A stretch of DNA of 51,792 bases from an uncultured Ectothiorhodospiraceae bacterium (GTDB lineage: Bacteria; Pseudomonadota; Gammaproteobacteria; S012-40): positions 75,127 to 126,918 of the forward strand of contig CALZJE010000001.1 in the NCBI GenBank assembly GCA_945787715.1, given 5' to 3'. Position numbers and translations under genes: made by a program. This document shows positions 34,428-43,496 of this stretch, one piece after another (the first letter of the stretch is position 1; every line of letters starts with the position of its first letter). The notes beneath the pieces are model-generated. The model was not told where the DNA came from, ran no database searches, and saw nothing but the letters and a program-made list of their open reading frames with translations.

Positions 34428-35054
34428 GTGGCAAGGTATATAGGTTCAAAATGCCGTCAGTGTCGACGTGAAAACGTCAAGCTGTTTTTAAAAGGCGAAA
34501 AGTGCTACACCAGTAAATGTGCAATGGAATCACGCCCATTTCCGCCAGGACAGCATGGTCAACGACGCGGTCGGTTGTCAGATTACGCTACACAATTGCG
34601 CGAGAAACAAAAAGTTCGACGCATTTATGGGATTCTAGAGGGTCAGTTTCGCTTGTACTATAAAGAAGCGGATCGTAGAAAAGGATCGACAGGCGAGAAC
34701 CTTCTTAAGCTATTGGAAGGACGTTTAGATAACGTCACTTATCGCATGGGTTTCGCGTCGTCTCGATCAGAAGCTAGACAGCTAGTTAGGCACAAGGCAA
34801 TATTAGTAAACGGGGTTAAAGTTAATATCCCTTCTTATCAAGTTAAGCCTAATGATGTTGTCAGTATTCAGGAAAAACGAAAAGCACAACTTCGTATTAA
34901 AGGTGCTTTAGATGCTGCTAAACAACGTGGTTTCTCGGAATGGTTAAGCGTAGACGTGAGTAAAATGGAAGGTACTTATAAGCAAGTGCCCGAAAGAAGC
35001 GAGCTTCCCGCTGATATCAACGAACAGCTTATTGTAGAGCTGTATTCTAAGTAA
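34428..35054 (+). CDS. rpsD: 30S ribosomal protein S4
   Basis: S4 nucleates 30S assembly and represses the alpha operon in E. coli. The 208-residue protein begins with GTG ([15 protein letters not shown]). It has an S4 RNA-binding domain ([18 protein letters not shown]). The N-terminal Cys residues CRQC and C-x4-C are of the cysteine-containing type. Confidence 0.97.
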   Translation: MARYIGSKCRQCRRENVKLFLKGEKCYTSKCAMESRPFPPGQHGQRRGRLSDYATQLREKQKVRRIYGILEGQFRLYYKEADRRKGSTGENLLKLLEGRLDNVTYRMGFASSRSEARQLVRHKAILVNGVKVNIPSYQVKPNDVVSIQEKRKAQLRIKGALDAAKQRGFSEWLSVDVSKMEGTYKQVPERSELPADINEQLIVELYSK

Positions 35055-35085
35055 TTAATAACGGCGCAACGAAAGAGGATATTAC

Positions 35086-36081
35086 ATGCAAGGTGCATTA
35101 GGCGATCTATTAAAGCCTCGTTTGGTCGATGTTCAAAAAGATTCTGAAACGAAAGCAAAAATAGTTCTTGAGCCTCTAGAAAGAGGTTTTGGCCATACGC
35201 TAGGAAGTGCTTTACGCAGAATCCTGCTTTCCTCTATGCCTGGCTGCGCAGTGGTAGAAGTCGAGATCGATGGCGTTCTTCATGAGTACAGTACAATTGA
35301 AGGAGTCCAAGAAGACGTTATTGAAATATTGCTAAATCTAAAAGAGCTAGCGATTAAAATGCACTCAAAAAATGAGGCGACAATAACGTTAAATAAAAAG
35401 GGTCCCGGAGTTGTAACTGCGAATGATTTTACACTAGACCATGATATCGAAATAGTAAATACAGATCATGTTATCGCAAACCTAACTAAGGCGGGCGAGC
35501 TTAATATGACTGTTAAAGTCGCAAGAGATAGAGGGTATCAACCTTCTAATCTACGTGAAAGCGATGAAGATCGTCCTATAGGTCGGCTAATGCTGGATGC
35601 GTCTTTTAGTCCAGTATTAAAAGTAGCTTACTCAGTTGATAGTGCTCGTGTAGATCAGCGTACAAATCTCGATAAACTGATAATCGAGGTGGAAACCGAT
35701 GGCACGGTAGATCCAGAAGAAACGATCAGAGCAGCTGCTACAATATTACAGGATCAATTGACACATTTTATTGATCTCAAAGGAAAGAAAGAAGAAGAGC
35801 CAAAATCGGATGAACCGGAAGTCGATCCAGTTCTTATTCGGCCGGTAGATGACTTAGAGCTTACTGTACGGTCTGCGAACTGTCTGAAGGCTGAAAATAT
35901 CTACTATATTGGTGATCTGATTCAACGAACAGAAGTTGAGCTTTTAAAAACACCAAATCTAGGTAAAAAGTCGCTAACAGAGATAAAAGACGTGTTGGCG
36001 TCAAAAGGATTATCTCTTGGTATGAGACTGGATAATTGGCCGCCTGCTCAATTAAAAGAGAAGCAGAAGGATATCGCGTAA
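35086..36081 (+). CDS. rpoA: DNA-directed RNA polymerase subunit alpha
   Basis: The alpha dimer is the scaffold of RNA polymerase and its C-terminal domain contacts UP elements and activators. The 331-residue product has the N-terminal dimerization domain ([20 protein letters not shown]), an acidic linker (about residues 232-250) and the C-terminal domain with [12 protein letters not shown], including the DNA-binding arginine, and [16 protein letters not shown]. Length is normal. Confidence 0.98.
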   Translation: MQGALGDLLKPRLVDVQKDSETKAKIVLEPLERGFGHTLGSALRRILLSSMPGCAVVEVEIDGVLHEYSTIEGVQEDVIEILLNLKELAIKMHSKNEATITLNKKGPGVVTANDFTLDHDIEIVNTDHVIANLTKAGELNMTVKVARDRGYQPSNLRESDEDRPIGRLMLDASFSPVLKVAYSVDSARVDQRTNLDKLIIEVETDGTVDPEETIRAAATILQDQLTHFIDLKGKKEEEPKSDEPEVDPVLIRPVDDLELTVRSANCLKAENIYYIGDLIQRTEVELLKTPNLGKKSLTEIKDVLASKGLSLGMRLDNWPPAQLKEKQKDIA

Positions 36082-36114
36082 AACTAAGCGATAATAAATT
36101 CTAGGAAAACTATA

Positions 36115-36498
36115 ATGCGTCATAGAAATATTGGAAGACAATTAAGTCGAAACAGCAGTCACCGTAAAGCGACATTGCAGGCATTAACCGTGTCATTGCT
36201 TCGCTACGAGACTATTAAAACAACCTTAGCTAAGGCGAAAGAACTTCGTCGTGTTGCAGAGCCATTAATTACGAAAAGCAAAATTGATTCAGTGGCAAAT
36301 CGTCGTCTTGCTTTTGATCGTCTTCGGGATAAAGAAGTCGTAGGCAAACTATTTTCCGAATTAGGCCCTCATTTTAATGAAAGACCGGGCGGTTACGTGC
36401 GGATACTTAAGTACGGTTTTAGAGCTGGTGATAAAGCTCCTATGGCACTGGTTCAGTTAGTAGGTCGTGAAGAGATTAGTAGTAGCGAAGACGCCTAG
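36115..36498 (+). CDS. rplQ: 50S ribosomal protein L17
   Basis: L17 surrounds the tunnel exit. The 127-residue protein starts [20 protein letters not shown] and contains [20 protein letters not shown]. It is the last gene of the ribosomal block and is followed by a strong terminator. Confidence 0.98.
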   Translation: MRHRNIGRQLSRNSSHRKATLQALTVSLLRYETIKTTLAKAKELRRVAEPLITKSKIDSVANRRLAFDRLRDKEVVGKLFSELGPHFNERPGGYVRILKYGFRAGDKAPMALVQLVGREEISSSEDA

Positions 36499-36514
36499 TA
36501 GTTGCACTACAAAG

Positions 36515-36546
36515 TAAAAAAAGCCACTTCCTGAAGTGGCTTTTTT
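36515..36546 (+). terminator. Rho-independent terminator after rplQ
   Basis: GCCACTTC pairs with GAAGTGGC around CT, with A7 before and T6 after the stem, so it can act on both strands. It marks the end of the conserved block. Confidence 0.92.
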
Positions 36547-36633
36547 GTTTGTTAGGATTGAAAAATATTCTAAAGACATCGAATATATTATTTCAGCTTA
36601 GGAAAGGGTTTGTTCTTAATATAAGGAAACAAA

Positions 36634-36990
36634 ATGATTTCAAAAGAAGAGTTGATTAGGTCGTTCTTTTACTTTTCGCTAGTTGTGATCGGAGAGGTCG
36701 TTCTATATTTATCTACGTCCTATTTTATGATTACTAATGATTACACCTTGCCTGCAATGATATTTGTGTTTTTAATAATTGCATGGTTGTTAAAAACTAA
36801 TTTGAAAACTTTAGGATTAGTCTCTGTTCTTGTCGCCATATATGGTTGTGTTTCTTTCTTCACTCACTTTGTTGTCTATACAACAGAGTATCCAGTAACA
36901 TTAATTGATTTTGCTCCGACAATTATGATTAAGACACTAATATATACATTTCCAATCGCAGTAATAGTGGCACTATCTTCCAGGAAATAG
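36634..36990 (+). CDS. Hypothetical membrane protein
   Basis: I do not recognise this 118-residue protein. It has four hydrophobic segments, at about residues 9-30, 38-52, 58-80 and 92-114, with short loops and a basic end (SSRK), so it is probably a small inner-membrane protein. AAGGAAAC lies 7 bases before the ATG, a good ribosome site. It stands alone after the ribosomal block, in AT-rich DNA unlike the neighbouring genes. No function can be assigned. Confidence 0.65.
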   Translation: MISKEELIRSFFYFSLVVIGEVVLYLSTSYFMITNDYTLPAMIFVFLIIAWLLKTNLKTLGLVSVLVAIYGCVSFFTHFVVYTTEYPVTLIDFAPTIMIKTLIYTFPIAVIVALSSRK

Positions 36991-37696
36991 CAATATATTA
37001 AACTTGGTATGAATGCTGGTAGATAAGATTATGTATAATTACTTAGGAATATTGAGAGGAAGCGTTCACTATTCAAAACAGAATTCAATGTAGAATTTTG
37101 GAAATTGTATTGCCAATACCGGTAAACAAAAACATTAAGAATTAAACGACTTAAGCCTAATATGAGACAGGAGCTATTCATGTAATCAGATGTAGTTTTA
37201 ATGTTTCTGGTTAAGATAGCTAATGTAGATAAGGAATAATAAAATTTTCGGCCCTGTAATTAATGATTTAGTACCTATATTCCAAACATCCCACTAAAAA
37301 ACTATTTTCATATTTAATTTTGTAATTGCAAATCTATTGGTTTACTGACTAAAGCTCGGCAGGCCAGGCATACAGTATTGAATTTAGTATTAACTATGTC
37401 TCCCATTTATTTTGCTAGTACTAATGCGTAGTTTTAGATCTCAGGTGTGAAATCACTCACTTACTTATCAGTCCTTTATTTGCTCTATTATGTTGTTCAG
37501 TTGTTTCAAATCTGAATATTTTTGGTTGATATTAAGATATTAGTAGGCCGTTTTTTTACTCGAGTTTGAATTTTAACTGGAGGTATTCATAAGATAATTT
37601 TAATAGCCACGAGTACATCACATAATAGAAATTAATGACTTTTCTTGTCATTTCCTTTGACGATCTTATTCACAGAATAATTGTTGTGAGTATCCT
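36991..37696 (+). other. Gene-free AT-rich stretch
   Basis: About 700 bases with stop codons frequent in all frames. I see no tRNA, no clear repeat and no strong hairpin. Base use is much more AT-rich than the ribosomal block. A TTGACG near 37657 could be a -35 for the following gene, but no convincing -10 pairs with it. Confidence 0.6.
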
Positions 37697-38344
37697 ATGT
37701 CTTTAACAAAACATAAAAATCAACAAGGTTATCTACTTGTTCACGCAGTTGAACTGCTAGTTGGAATAAGCTTATTAGGAATAGCCGCATTCCACGGGCA
37801 AGATTGGTGGCAGGATTCAAAGCGAGATTCTTTCTACCAATCTTTAAAGGATTTAGAGACACTTGTTTGGGAGTATCGAGAAAACAATGGGAGATGGCCT
37901 GGGGATTGTAACAATAACGAGGTGATTGAGGGCGTTGTTGTTAGTATGGGGGAGGATGTTCAATTCAGAATTTCAAATGAGGAGCTGGATTTCGCTGACG
38001 ATTCATGTGCGGTAAATTCAGTCAGAGAATATCCTTCACATTTAATGTCAGAGCTGAGACAGTTTAAAATGAATACCTTTTTCATGGATTCTAAAGATAT
38101 TTTGAAATATTCGGATGAGATATCGTTTTACATTGGTTCGTTATTAATTGATGAGGATGTTAATCAAACAAATGCAATTATTGCAAATGGGATCTCAGAA
38201 GATTTAGCTGAGTGGCTGGAATTGAGGGTTGATGGTGAAGCAGAGTCGCAGAGTGTGAATTATTCAGGGAGAATAAGATTTTGGAAGCAGCCTCAAGGAG
38301 ATAGCATTCTTCTAACATATTTATTTGACTCGGATATATTATAA
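37697..38344 (+). CDS. Orphan prepilin-like protein
   Basis: The 215-residue product starts MSLTKHKNQQGYLLVHAVEL followed by LVGISLLGIAAF. This looks like a short basic leader, Gly, then a single hydrophobic helix containing Glu, as in type IV prepilins and type II secretion pseudopilins. The motif is degenerate, however: the Glu is at +8 rather than +5 after Gly11. The segment WEYRENNGRWPGDCNNNEVI resembles the post-helix part of many pseudopilins (YxxxxGxWPGDxNxDG). No pilus-assembly or secretion gene lies nearby. The Shine-Dalgarno is weak. A plain single-pass membrane or secreted protein is the alternative. Confidence 0.6.
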   Translation: MSLTKHKNQQGYLLVHAVELLVGISLLGIAAFHGQDWWQDSKRDSFYQSLKDLETLVWEYRENNGRWPGDCNNNEVIEGVVVSMGEDVQFRISNEELDFADDSCAVNSVREYPSHLMSELRQFKMNTFFMDSKDILKYSDEISFYIGSLLIDEDVNQTNAIIANGISEDLAEWLELRVDGEAESQSVNYSGRIRFWKQPQGDSILLTYLFDSDIL

Positions 38345-38388
38345 AAAGGCGAACATAGATAAACTTCCTTATTTTCGCTTTGGTTCGA

Positions 38389-38484
38389 TCACTTTCGCTT
38401 ATCTGAATTTCCGCCGTGCATGATCATTACAAGCGATATTTTTCGAAAGTCGATAGTTTCTCGATACAAATAGGCCGTTATATT
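38389..38484 (-). pseudogene. IS66-family TnpB N-terminal fragment (remnant)
   Basis: On the minus strand the frame reads NITAYLYRETIDFRK and then runs about 16 more residues to a stop. The YLYRxxxDFRK segment is the N-terminal signature of IS66 TnpB. The rest of TnpB and all of TnpC are missing, and the sequence after FRK does not continue normally, so this is a decayed, internally deleted copy. It lies directly downstream of the TnpA remnant, in the order expected for IS66. Confidence 0.55.
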
Positions 38485-38499
38485 CTGGCTAACACGACA

Positions 38500-38845
38500 T
38501 CATAGCTTCACCAATGTATGTATGAGCTGCGGTAAACCCGATGAGACGGACGGAATATCAATGTGAATCCCGTTATGGAGCGTTATTGTTATCCGAGTTC
38601 TGTTTGAAAGATCACCAGAAGGTAAAGAAGATACTTTAAGGAAAGCAGACTTTTTGTTTTCCACATTATCCATTTCTCACCTTTCCCAGTAGCTCCTTCA
38701 TCTGCAACAGATTTCGCCAATTGTACAATGCTTTAATATTCAGCTGATATTGTTCCGCATAATCAGCAAATGAAAGCTCACTATTCTTTGCGGTCAGTAT
38801 GTAGTTCAGCCAATACTGTTGTTTAAATGTGATATATGATTTCAT
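38500..38845 (-). pseudogene. IS66-family TnpA, frameshifted remnant
   Basis: The first frame (ATG at 38845, stop at 38666) gives 59 residues with a helix-turn-helix-like pattern: QQYWLNYILTAKNSELSFAD, then YAEQYQLNIKALYNWRNLL. Insertion-sequence TnpA proteins of IS66 type share W..(x)..S..S...YC(x)..L....Y.WR. A second frame (38673 to 38500) continues with 57 residues, including TRITITLHNGIHIDIPS, like the TnpA C-terminus. The two join at about 38670 through one frameshift. Together they make about 116 residues, a normal TnpA size. I found no complete inverted repeats. Confidence 0.6.
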
Positions 38846-38980
38846 TATGACTCCTATTTCTGGGTGCCAGTATAATAGGTGATGGAATTTGTAAAGATAG
38901 ATGGGGTTTAATTTGCGCTTATGTCCAAATTAGGAGGGAGGGCAATAATGAAGATTGGTAATTTGTGTTTCGGCAGCGCA

Positions 38981-39013
38981 AAAATAATACCTGCATAAAG
39001 CAGGTATTATTTT
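38981..39013 (-). terminator. Terminator of the S8 peptidase gene
   Basis: AAAATAATACCTGC and GCAGGTATTATTTT form a perfect 14-bp stem around ATAAA, 13 bases beyond the peptidase stop codon. It is flanked by A and T runs, so it can act on both strands. Confidence 0.85.
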
Positions 39014-39026
39014 GTGAGTATCACAA

Positions 39027-40883
39027 TTATTTGCGTCCTTTGCCACCGCCTCTAGGTTTGGTTTTTCCGTTTCCAGAAGAGCTTGATCCAATCGTAAAGT
39101 TGATTGCTGATAAGCTGGTATTCCCTGCTAAATCAAATGCCTCAGCGCTAATTGAGTGACTACCTTCTTTTAATTTTTTCGTATTAATGGGGCAAGAGAG
39201 AGGGCTAATATTGCTACTGGCAACAAGAGCTCCATTTATGTAGCAATAGATCATGGATAGTCCGACATCATCGCTAGCCTCAATGGTAACTTTCATGTTC
39301 GATAACAAAATTGCATCATTGATTAGATTTCTAATATAAACAGATGGTGGCGTTGAATCCATCGCTATATTATTCGCTATGGTAATTTCGATAACTGAAG
39401 TATTCGTATTGCCATAACTATCTGTTGCTGTTGCGCTTAATGTATAAGGACCATCGGCGAGTTGCGTTGTGTCTAGGCTGATACTTATCTGGTCTCCATT
39501 CACGCTGGATAATAGCTGTTCGTCAATTGCTGAAACTAAGTTGAGCACAAGAGTGTTTACAGAAGTATTGTCAGTGGCAAAAACGCTTACACTGGCTATT
39601 CCCGATAATTGGGTATTCGTTAGATCAAAATTGATAGATGGTGGCGTTGCATCAGGTGTTGGGTTATCAGCGCCTCCAGTAGTTTGTTGTGCCAATAGAA
39701 CTGCTGCACGCGCATCAACTCGGCCATGTCCATAATAAACATCAAATCCTCCATTACCAAGATCTAGAGCACTTTGCTCAAGGATATTTTCCATTTGATC
39801 AGGTGTTAGATTCCAGTTGGCAGATTTAATGAGCGCAAGAATGCCCGCTGTTAGAGGCGCAGAAAAGGATGTGCCTGATACTGCGGCATAACCACCCCCA
39901 TTGCTTGTCGTGTAGATTCCAGCACCAGGCGCTGCTACATCGACGAAGCTGCCATATGACGACCAACTCGTTTTTTGATCGCTCGATGAAGTGGCTGAAA
40001 CAGATATCAAATTTATGCTATCGCCGAAAGACCATTGACTTCCATCATTGCCAGCGGAAACAACCATAATTCCACCTTTCTCTTTAAGGTAAGCTGCCGC
40101 AGAATTAACACTAGAAGAGGATGTTAGCGCATAACTTGCGTTGACAATGTGGGCGCCATTGTTAGCAGCCCATGTAACACCTTCCGCAAGATCACTGGTG
40201 TATGCTGAGCCACCGCTTTGGTTAGAGACTCTTATAGGTAATATGTGAGAATCCCACGCTATGGAAGTGACACCTTGGGCGTTATTACTTATTGCGCCAA
40301 TAACACCCGCTACTTTCGTGCCGTGACCGGCCACGTCACTTGTATTGTTTGTATTATCAACCGTATTAATTCCTTGCAACACTTTACCTTGCAGATCAGG
40401 GTGGTTTGAGTCAACACCTGTGTCAAGCACTGCGACAACAACGCTTTTTCCGCTACTTAGATCCCATGCGATTGGGGCATTAACTTTTGGTAGATGCCAC
40501 GAAGCGTTAAAGTAAGTGTCATTTGGATAGGTTTCTTCCAACGAATGCACTTGGTCGGTTTCTGCGAACTTTATATTTGGATTGTGGGATAGTGCTCGAG
40601 CAAGGGCCTCTTCAGCGCCTACTGGGACGTTAATTATTCTGACATTTATTGCATTAATAATTGCCCGCTGATTAGCGTTGTGAGATCGCAACAGGCGAGA
40701 AAGTGTGGTTTCTGAAACACCTTGAGCTGGTTTTATCAGAATTCTACCGGGTGCGAACTCTGCGCCTGCCGAAAAAACAGGTGTCGCAGCTAAGCTGTAA
40801 CCCAAGGTTGTTAAAAGCAGTAGTGATAATTTTGATTTTTTGAAAGCAGAACGAAATGTTTGGAGGTCAGATTTACAATTCAT
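39027..40883 (-). CDS. Secreted subtilisin-like serine peptidase (S8) with Ig-like repeats
   Basis: The 618-residue protein is an extracellular protease. The ATG at 40883 gives MNCKSDLQTFRSAFKKSKLS and a hydrophobic signal ending near PVFSAG; longer in-frame starts give no signal peptide. A propeptide (about residues 40-130, RILIKPAQG to IKFAETDQV) precedes the catalytic domain. The triad is Asp154 (AVLDTGVDSNHPDL), His187 (GHGTKVAGVIGA) and Ser339 (GTSFSAPLTAG). Two Ig-like units, each starting TPPS, follow from about residue 435. The tail GNGKTKPRGGGKGRK is basic and glycine-rich. It is a single-gene unit next to the sugar operon; a role in remodelling surface or matrix proteins is inference. 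Confidence 0.93.
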   Translation of the reverse strand: MNCKSDLQTFRSAFKKSKLSLLLLTTLGYSLAATPVFSAGAEFAPGRILIKPAQGVSETTLSRLLRSHNANQRAIINAINVRIINVPVGAEEALARALSHNPNIKFAETDQVHSLEETYPNDTYFNASWHLPKVNAPIAWDLSSGKSVVVAVLDTGVDSNHPDLQGKVLQGINTVDNTNNTSDVAGHGTKVAGVIGAISNNAQGVTSIAWDSHILPIRVSNQSGGSAYTSDLAEGVTWAANNGAHIVNASYALTSSSSVNSAAAYLKEKGGIMVVSAGNDGSQWSFGDSINLISVSATSSSDQKTSWSSYGSFVDVAAPGAGIYTTSNGGGYAAVSGTSFSAPLTAGILALIKSANWNLTPDQMENILEQSALDLGNGGFDVYYGHGRVDARAAVLLAQQTTGGADNPTPDATPPSINFDLTNTQLSGIASVSVFATDNTSVNTLVLNLVSAIDEQLLSSVNGDQISISLDTTQLADGPYTLSATATDSYGNTNTSVIEITIANNIAMDSTPPSVYIRNLINDAILLSNMKVTIEASDDVGLSMIYCYINGALVASSNISPLSCPINTKKLKEGSHSISAEAFDLAGNTSLSAINFTIGSSSSGNGKTKPRGGGKGRK

Positions 40884-41120
40884 ATAATTTTCTCTGATAA
40901 AGAATTTATTAGCGTAATGCATTATTATTGCCAAAATAACATGGGTAAAAAATAGTGATGACAAGTGAATAAGATCTGCGCGATATGTCTATTTGATCAG
41001 CAGATTAAAGAGTGAAAGAGGATATTAATGTCGAAGAAAAGTCATTAATGAATTCCATGTCAGAACGATTGTATTTAAGTGTAGGGGGATGGCGACAAGG
41101 TGTAAGATTTTACAACAAGA

Positions 41121-41157
41121 AAAGTTTCGACAGCATTTGACGAAAAATGCTGTCGAA
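41121..41157 (-). terminator. Terminator of the nucleotide-sugar operon
   Basis: TTCGACAGCATTT pairs with AAATGCTGTCGAA (13 bp). On the minus strand it is followed by ACTTTTCTTG. It lies 9 bases beyond the stop of the epimerase gene. Confidence 0.8.
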
Positions 41158-41165
41158 GATTGTTT

Positions 41166-42173
41166 TTATACTTTGTAATAATCTCTATACCAATCAACAA
41201 AGTTCGCAATGCCGGTTTCTATAGGTGTGCTTGGTTTAAAGCCAACATCATTAATTAAAGCATCTACATTCGCATATGTTGCAGGCACATCGCCAGGTTG
41301 TAATGGTAAATAATTTTTATCTGCTTTTTTACCAATACACTCTTCAATGATTTCTATATAACGCATGAGCTCAACAGGTTTGTTATTACCTATGTTGTAT
41401 ATGCGGTAAGGCGCTTTGCTTGTTGCAGTATCAGGATCGTCCCCGCTCCAGTTCTCATTTGGAGAAGCCACACTATCAAGTGTGCGAATGACGCCCTCGA
41501 CTATATCGTCGATATAGGTGAAATCGCGTTTGTGTTTTCCATGATTAAATACATCAATAGGTTTTCCTTCGATGATGTTCTTAGTGAACATAAAAAGAGC
41601 CATATCGGGACGACCCCATGGGCCGTAGACCGTAAAAAAACGTAAGCCTGTAGTCGGTAGATCATATAAATGACTATAGGTATGAGCCATTAATTCGTTA
41701 GCTTTTTTGCTTGCGGCATATAAGCTTACTGGATGGTCTACATTATGGTGAACGGAAAAAGGCATTTTCTCATTTGCACCATATACTGAGCTACTGGATG
41801 CATAAACCAAATGCTCAACATTGTTGTGTCTGCAGCCTTCCAATATATTGGTGAATCCCATAATATTGGAGTCAATGTAGGAGTAAGGATTGATTAGCGA
41901 ATATCGAACACCTGCCTGAGCGGCCAAATTAACTACGCGCTGTGGTTTGTGTTTGGCAAAAGTGTCCTGCATTGCATCTCTATCCTCGATGCTAATGCGA
42001 ACTTCAGTGAAGTTTGGATGATCTTTTATTTTTGCCAATCGTGCTTCTTTCAGAGAAACTTCGTAGTAATCATTGACGTTATCTATACCAATGATTTCAT
42101 CACCTCGATCTAGTAAGCGCTGTGCTAGTGAGCTACCGATGAAGCCGGCTGTGCCTGTAATTAATATTTTCAT
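41166..42173 (-). CDS. NAD-dependent epimerase, probable UDP-glucuronate 4-epimerase
   Basis: The 335-residue short-chain dehydrogenase/epimerase starts with the NAD motif GTAGFIG. It has the catalytic YxxxK in [12 protein letters not shown] and the subgroup signature [12 protein letters not shown] found in UDP-GlcA 4-epimerases. It would convert UDP-glucuronate to UDP-galacturonate, using the product of the ugd gene in the same operon. A UDP-HexNAc uronate epimerase acting after the TviB-type enzyme is the alternative. It lies 15 bases after the preceding gene and is the last of three. Confidence 0.85.
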   Translation of the reverse strand: MKILITGTAGFIGSSLAQRLLDRGDEIIGIDNVNDYYEVSLKEARLAKIKDHPNFTEVRISIEDRDAMQDTFAKHKPQRVVNLAAQAGVRYSLINPYSYIDSNIMGFTNILEGCRHNNVEHLVYASSSSVYGANEKMPFSVHHNVDHPVSLYAASKKANELMAHTYSHLYDLPTTGLRFFTVYGPWGRPDMALFMFTKNIIEGKPIDVFNHGKHKRDFTYIDDIVEGVIRTLDSVASPNENWSGDDPDTATSKAPYRIYNIGNNKPVELMRYIEIIEECIGKKADKNYLPLQPGDVPATYANVDALINDVGFKPSTPIETGIANFVDWYRDYYKV

Positions 42174-42188
42174 TTAAAAACTCTTTGT

Positions 42189-43466
42189 TTAAAGTCTGCC
42201 ATCAACTTGATCTTTTGGTAGCAGCGCTTTGACATCATATAAAACAGAATCAGATTTGCCCAAGGCGCGAATTTTATCGGCTCCCATTGCGACAAATTCT
42301 TTATGTGATACTGCAAGAATAATTGCATCGTAAGTGCCATTCTTGAGTTCACTCATTGGAGTTATTCCGTATTCGTGTTGTGCTTCTTCTGAGCTTACCC
42401 ATGGGTCATAAACATCAACCTGTGCATAGTAATCTTTTAATGTATCAATGATATCAGTTACTCGTGTGTTACGAAGATCTGGGCAATTTTCTTTGAATGC
42501 TAGCCCCATAACGAGAATTTTTGAGTCGACAACATGGATGCGTTTTTTTGTCATCATACGCACAACTGATTCAGCGATATGTTCGCCCATATTATCGTTG
42601 ATACGACGACCTGATAAAATAACTTCTGGATTGTAACCTATCTCGGTTGCCTTATGTGTTAGGTAATATGGATCAACACCTATACAGTGTCCGCCAACAA
42701 GGCCGGGCCTGAAAGGAAGAAAATTCCATTTTGTTCCCGCTGCTTCAAGGACTTCTAGCGTATCAATGCCTAGCTTACCAAAGATCAATGATAATTCGTT
42801 AACGAGAGCAATGTTTACATCACGCTGCGTATTCTCGATAACCTTTGCGGCTTCTGCTACACGAATGCTACTTGCTAGGTGAGTACCTGCTGTTATAACT
42901 GTTTTATACAAATCATCGACAAATTTAGCGGACTCAGGCGTAGATCCAGAAGTGACTTTTAATATATTTGTTACTCGATGTTCTTTATCACCTGGATTGA
43001 TTCGCTCGGGGCTATAACCCACGAAAAAGTCTGTATTGAATTTTAAGCCTGAGGCTTTTTCAATTAAAGGAACGCAGTCTTCTTCGGTTGCGCCGGGATA
43101 AACGGTAGATTCATAAATTACCACATCACCTTTGCTGATAACTTCGCCAAGCATTTTGGACGCGCCAATTAAAGGGCTCAGGTCTGGACGTTTGTAATTA
43201 TCAATCGGCGTTGGGACTGTGACGATATAACAATTGCAGGATTTTAGGTCGTCGCGACTTGCTGTGTACGCCAGTTTTGTCGCCTGCGCCAGCTCTGTTG
43301 GTTCAACTTCCAAAGTGCTGTCTTGTCCAGATTTCAATTCTTCGACACGGTCTACCTTGATGTCGAACCCGATTGTGTCGAATTTTTTACCAAATTCTAC
43401 CGCTAATGGTAAGCCTACATAGCCTAAACCGAGTATTCCAATTTTAACGTTTTTTAATTCCAACAT
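42189..43466 (-). CDS. Nucleotide-sugar dehydrogenase of TviB/WbpO type (UDP-HexNAc 6-dehydrogenase)
   Basis: The 425-residue protein has the NAD site [18 protein letters not shown] and the catalytic Cys in [19 protein letters not shown]. The central and C-terminal UDP-sugar domains are complete. The sequence belongs with TviB/WbpO rather than Ugd, which oxidise UDP-GlcNAc or UDP-GalNAc to the uronic acid for capsules and O-antigens. AAGGGA lies about 9 bases before the ATG. It is the middle gene of the operon; the exact substrate is not shown by sequence alone. Confidence 0.88.
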   Translation of the reverse strand: MLELKNVKIGILGLGYVGLPLAVEFGKKFDTIGFDIKVDRVEELKSGQDSTLEVEPTELAQATKLAYTASRDDLKSCNCYIVTVPTPIDNYKRPDLSPLIGASKMLGEVISKGDVVIYESTVYPGATEEDCVPLIEKASGLKFNTDFFVGYSPERINPGDKEHRVTNILKVTSGSTPESAKFVDDLYKTVITAGTHLASSIRVAEAAKVIENTQRDVNIALVNELSLIFGKLGIDTLEVLEAAGTKWNFLPFRPGLVGGHCIGVDPYYLTHKATEIGYNPEVILSGRRINDNMGEHIAESVVRMMTKKRIHVVDSKILVMGLAFKENCPDLRNTRVTDIIDTLKDYYAQVDVYDPWVSSEEAQHEYGITPMSELKNGTYDAIILAVSHKEFVAMGADKIRALGKSDSVLYDVKALLPKDQVDGRL

Positions 43467-43496
43467 TCTTTAATCCCTTATTTTATAACTTGAATT

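Noticed and set aside
36991-37696. CRISPR array, small RNA or tRNA in the long gap
   Set aside because: No regularly spaced repeats, cloverleaf or strong stem with T-run could be found by eye.
38965-39159. Plus-strand open frame of 64 codons
   Set aside because: It is antisense to the end of the S8 peptidase and crosses its terminator hairpin.
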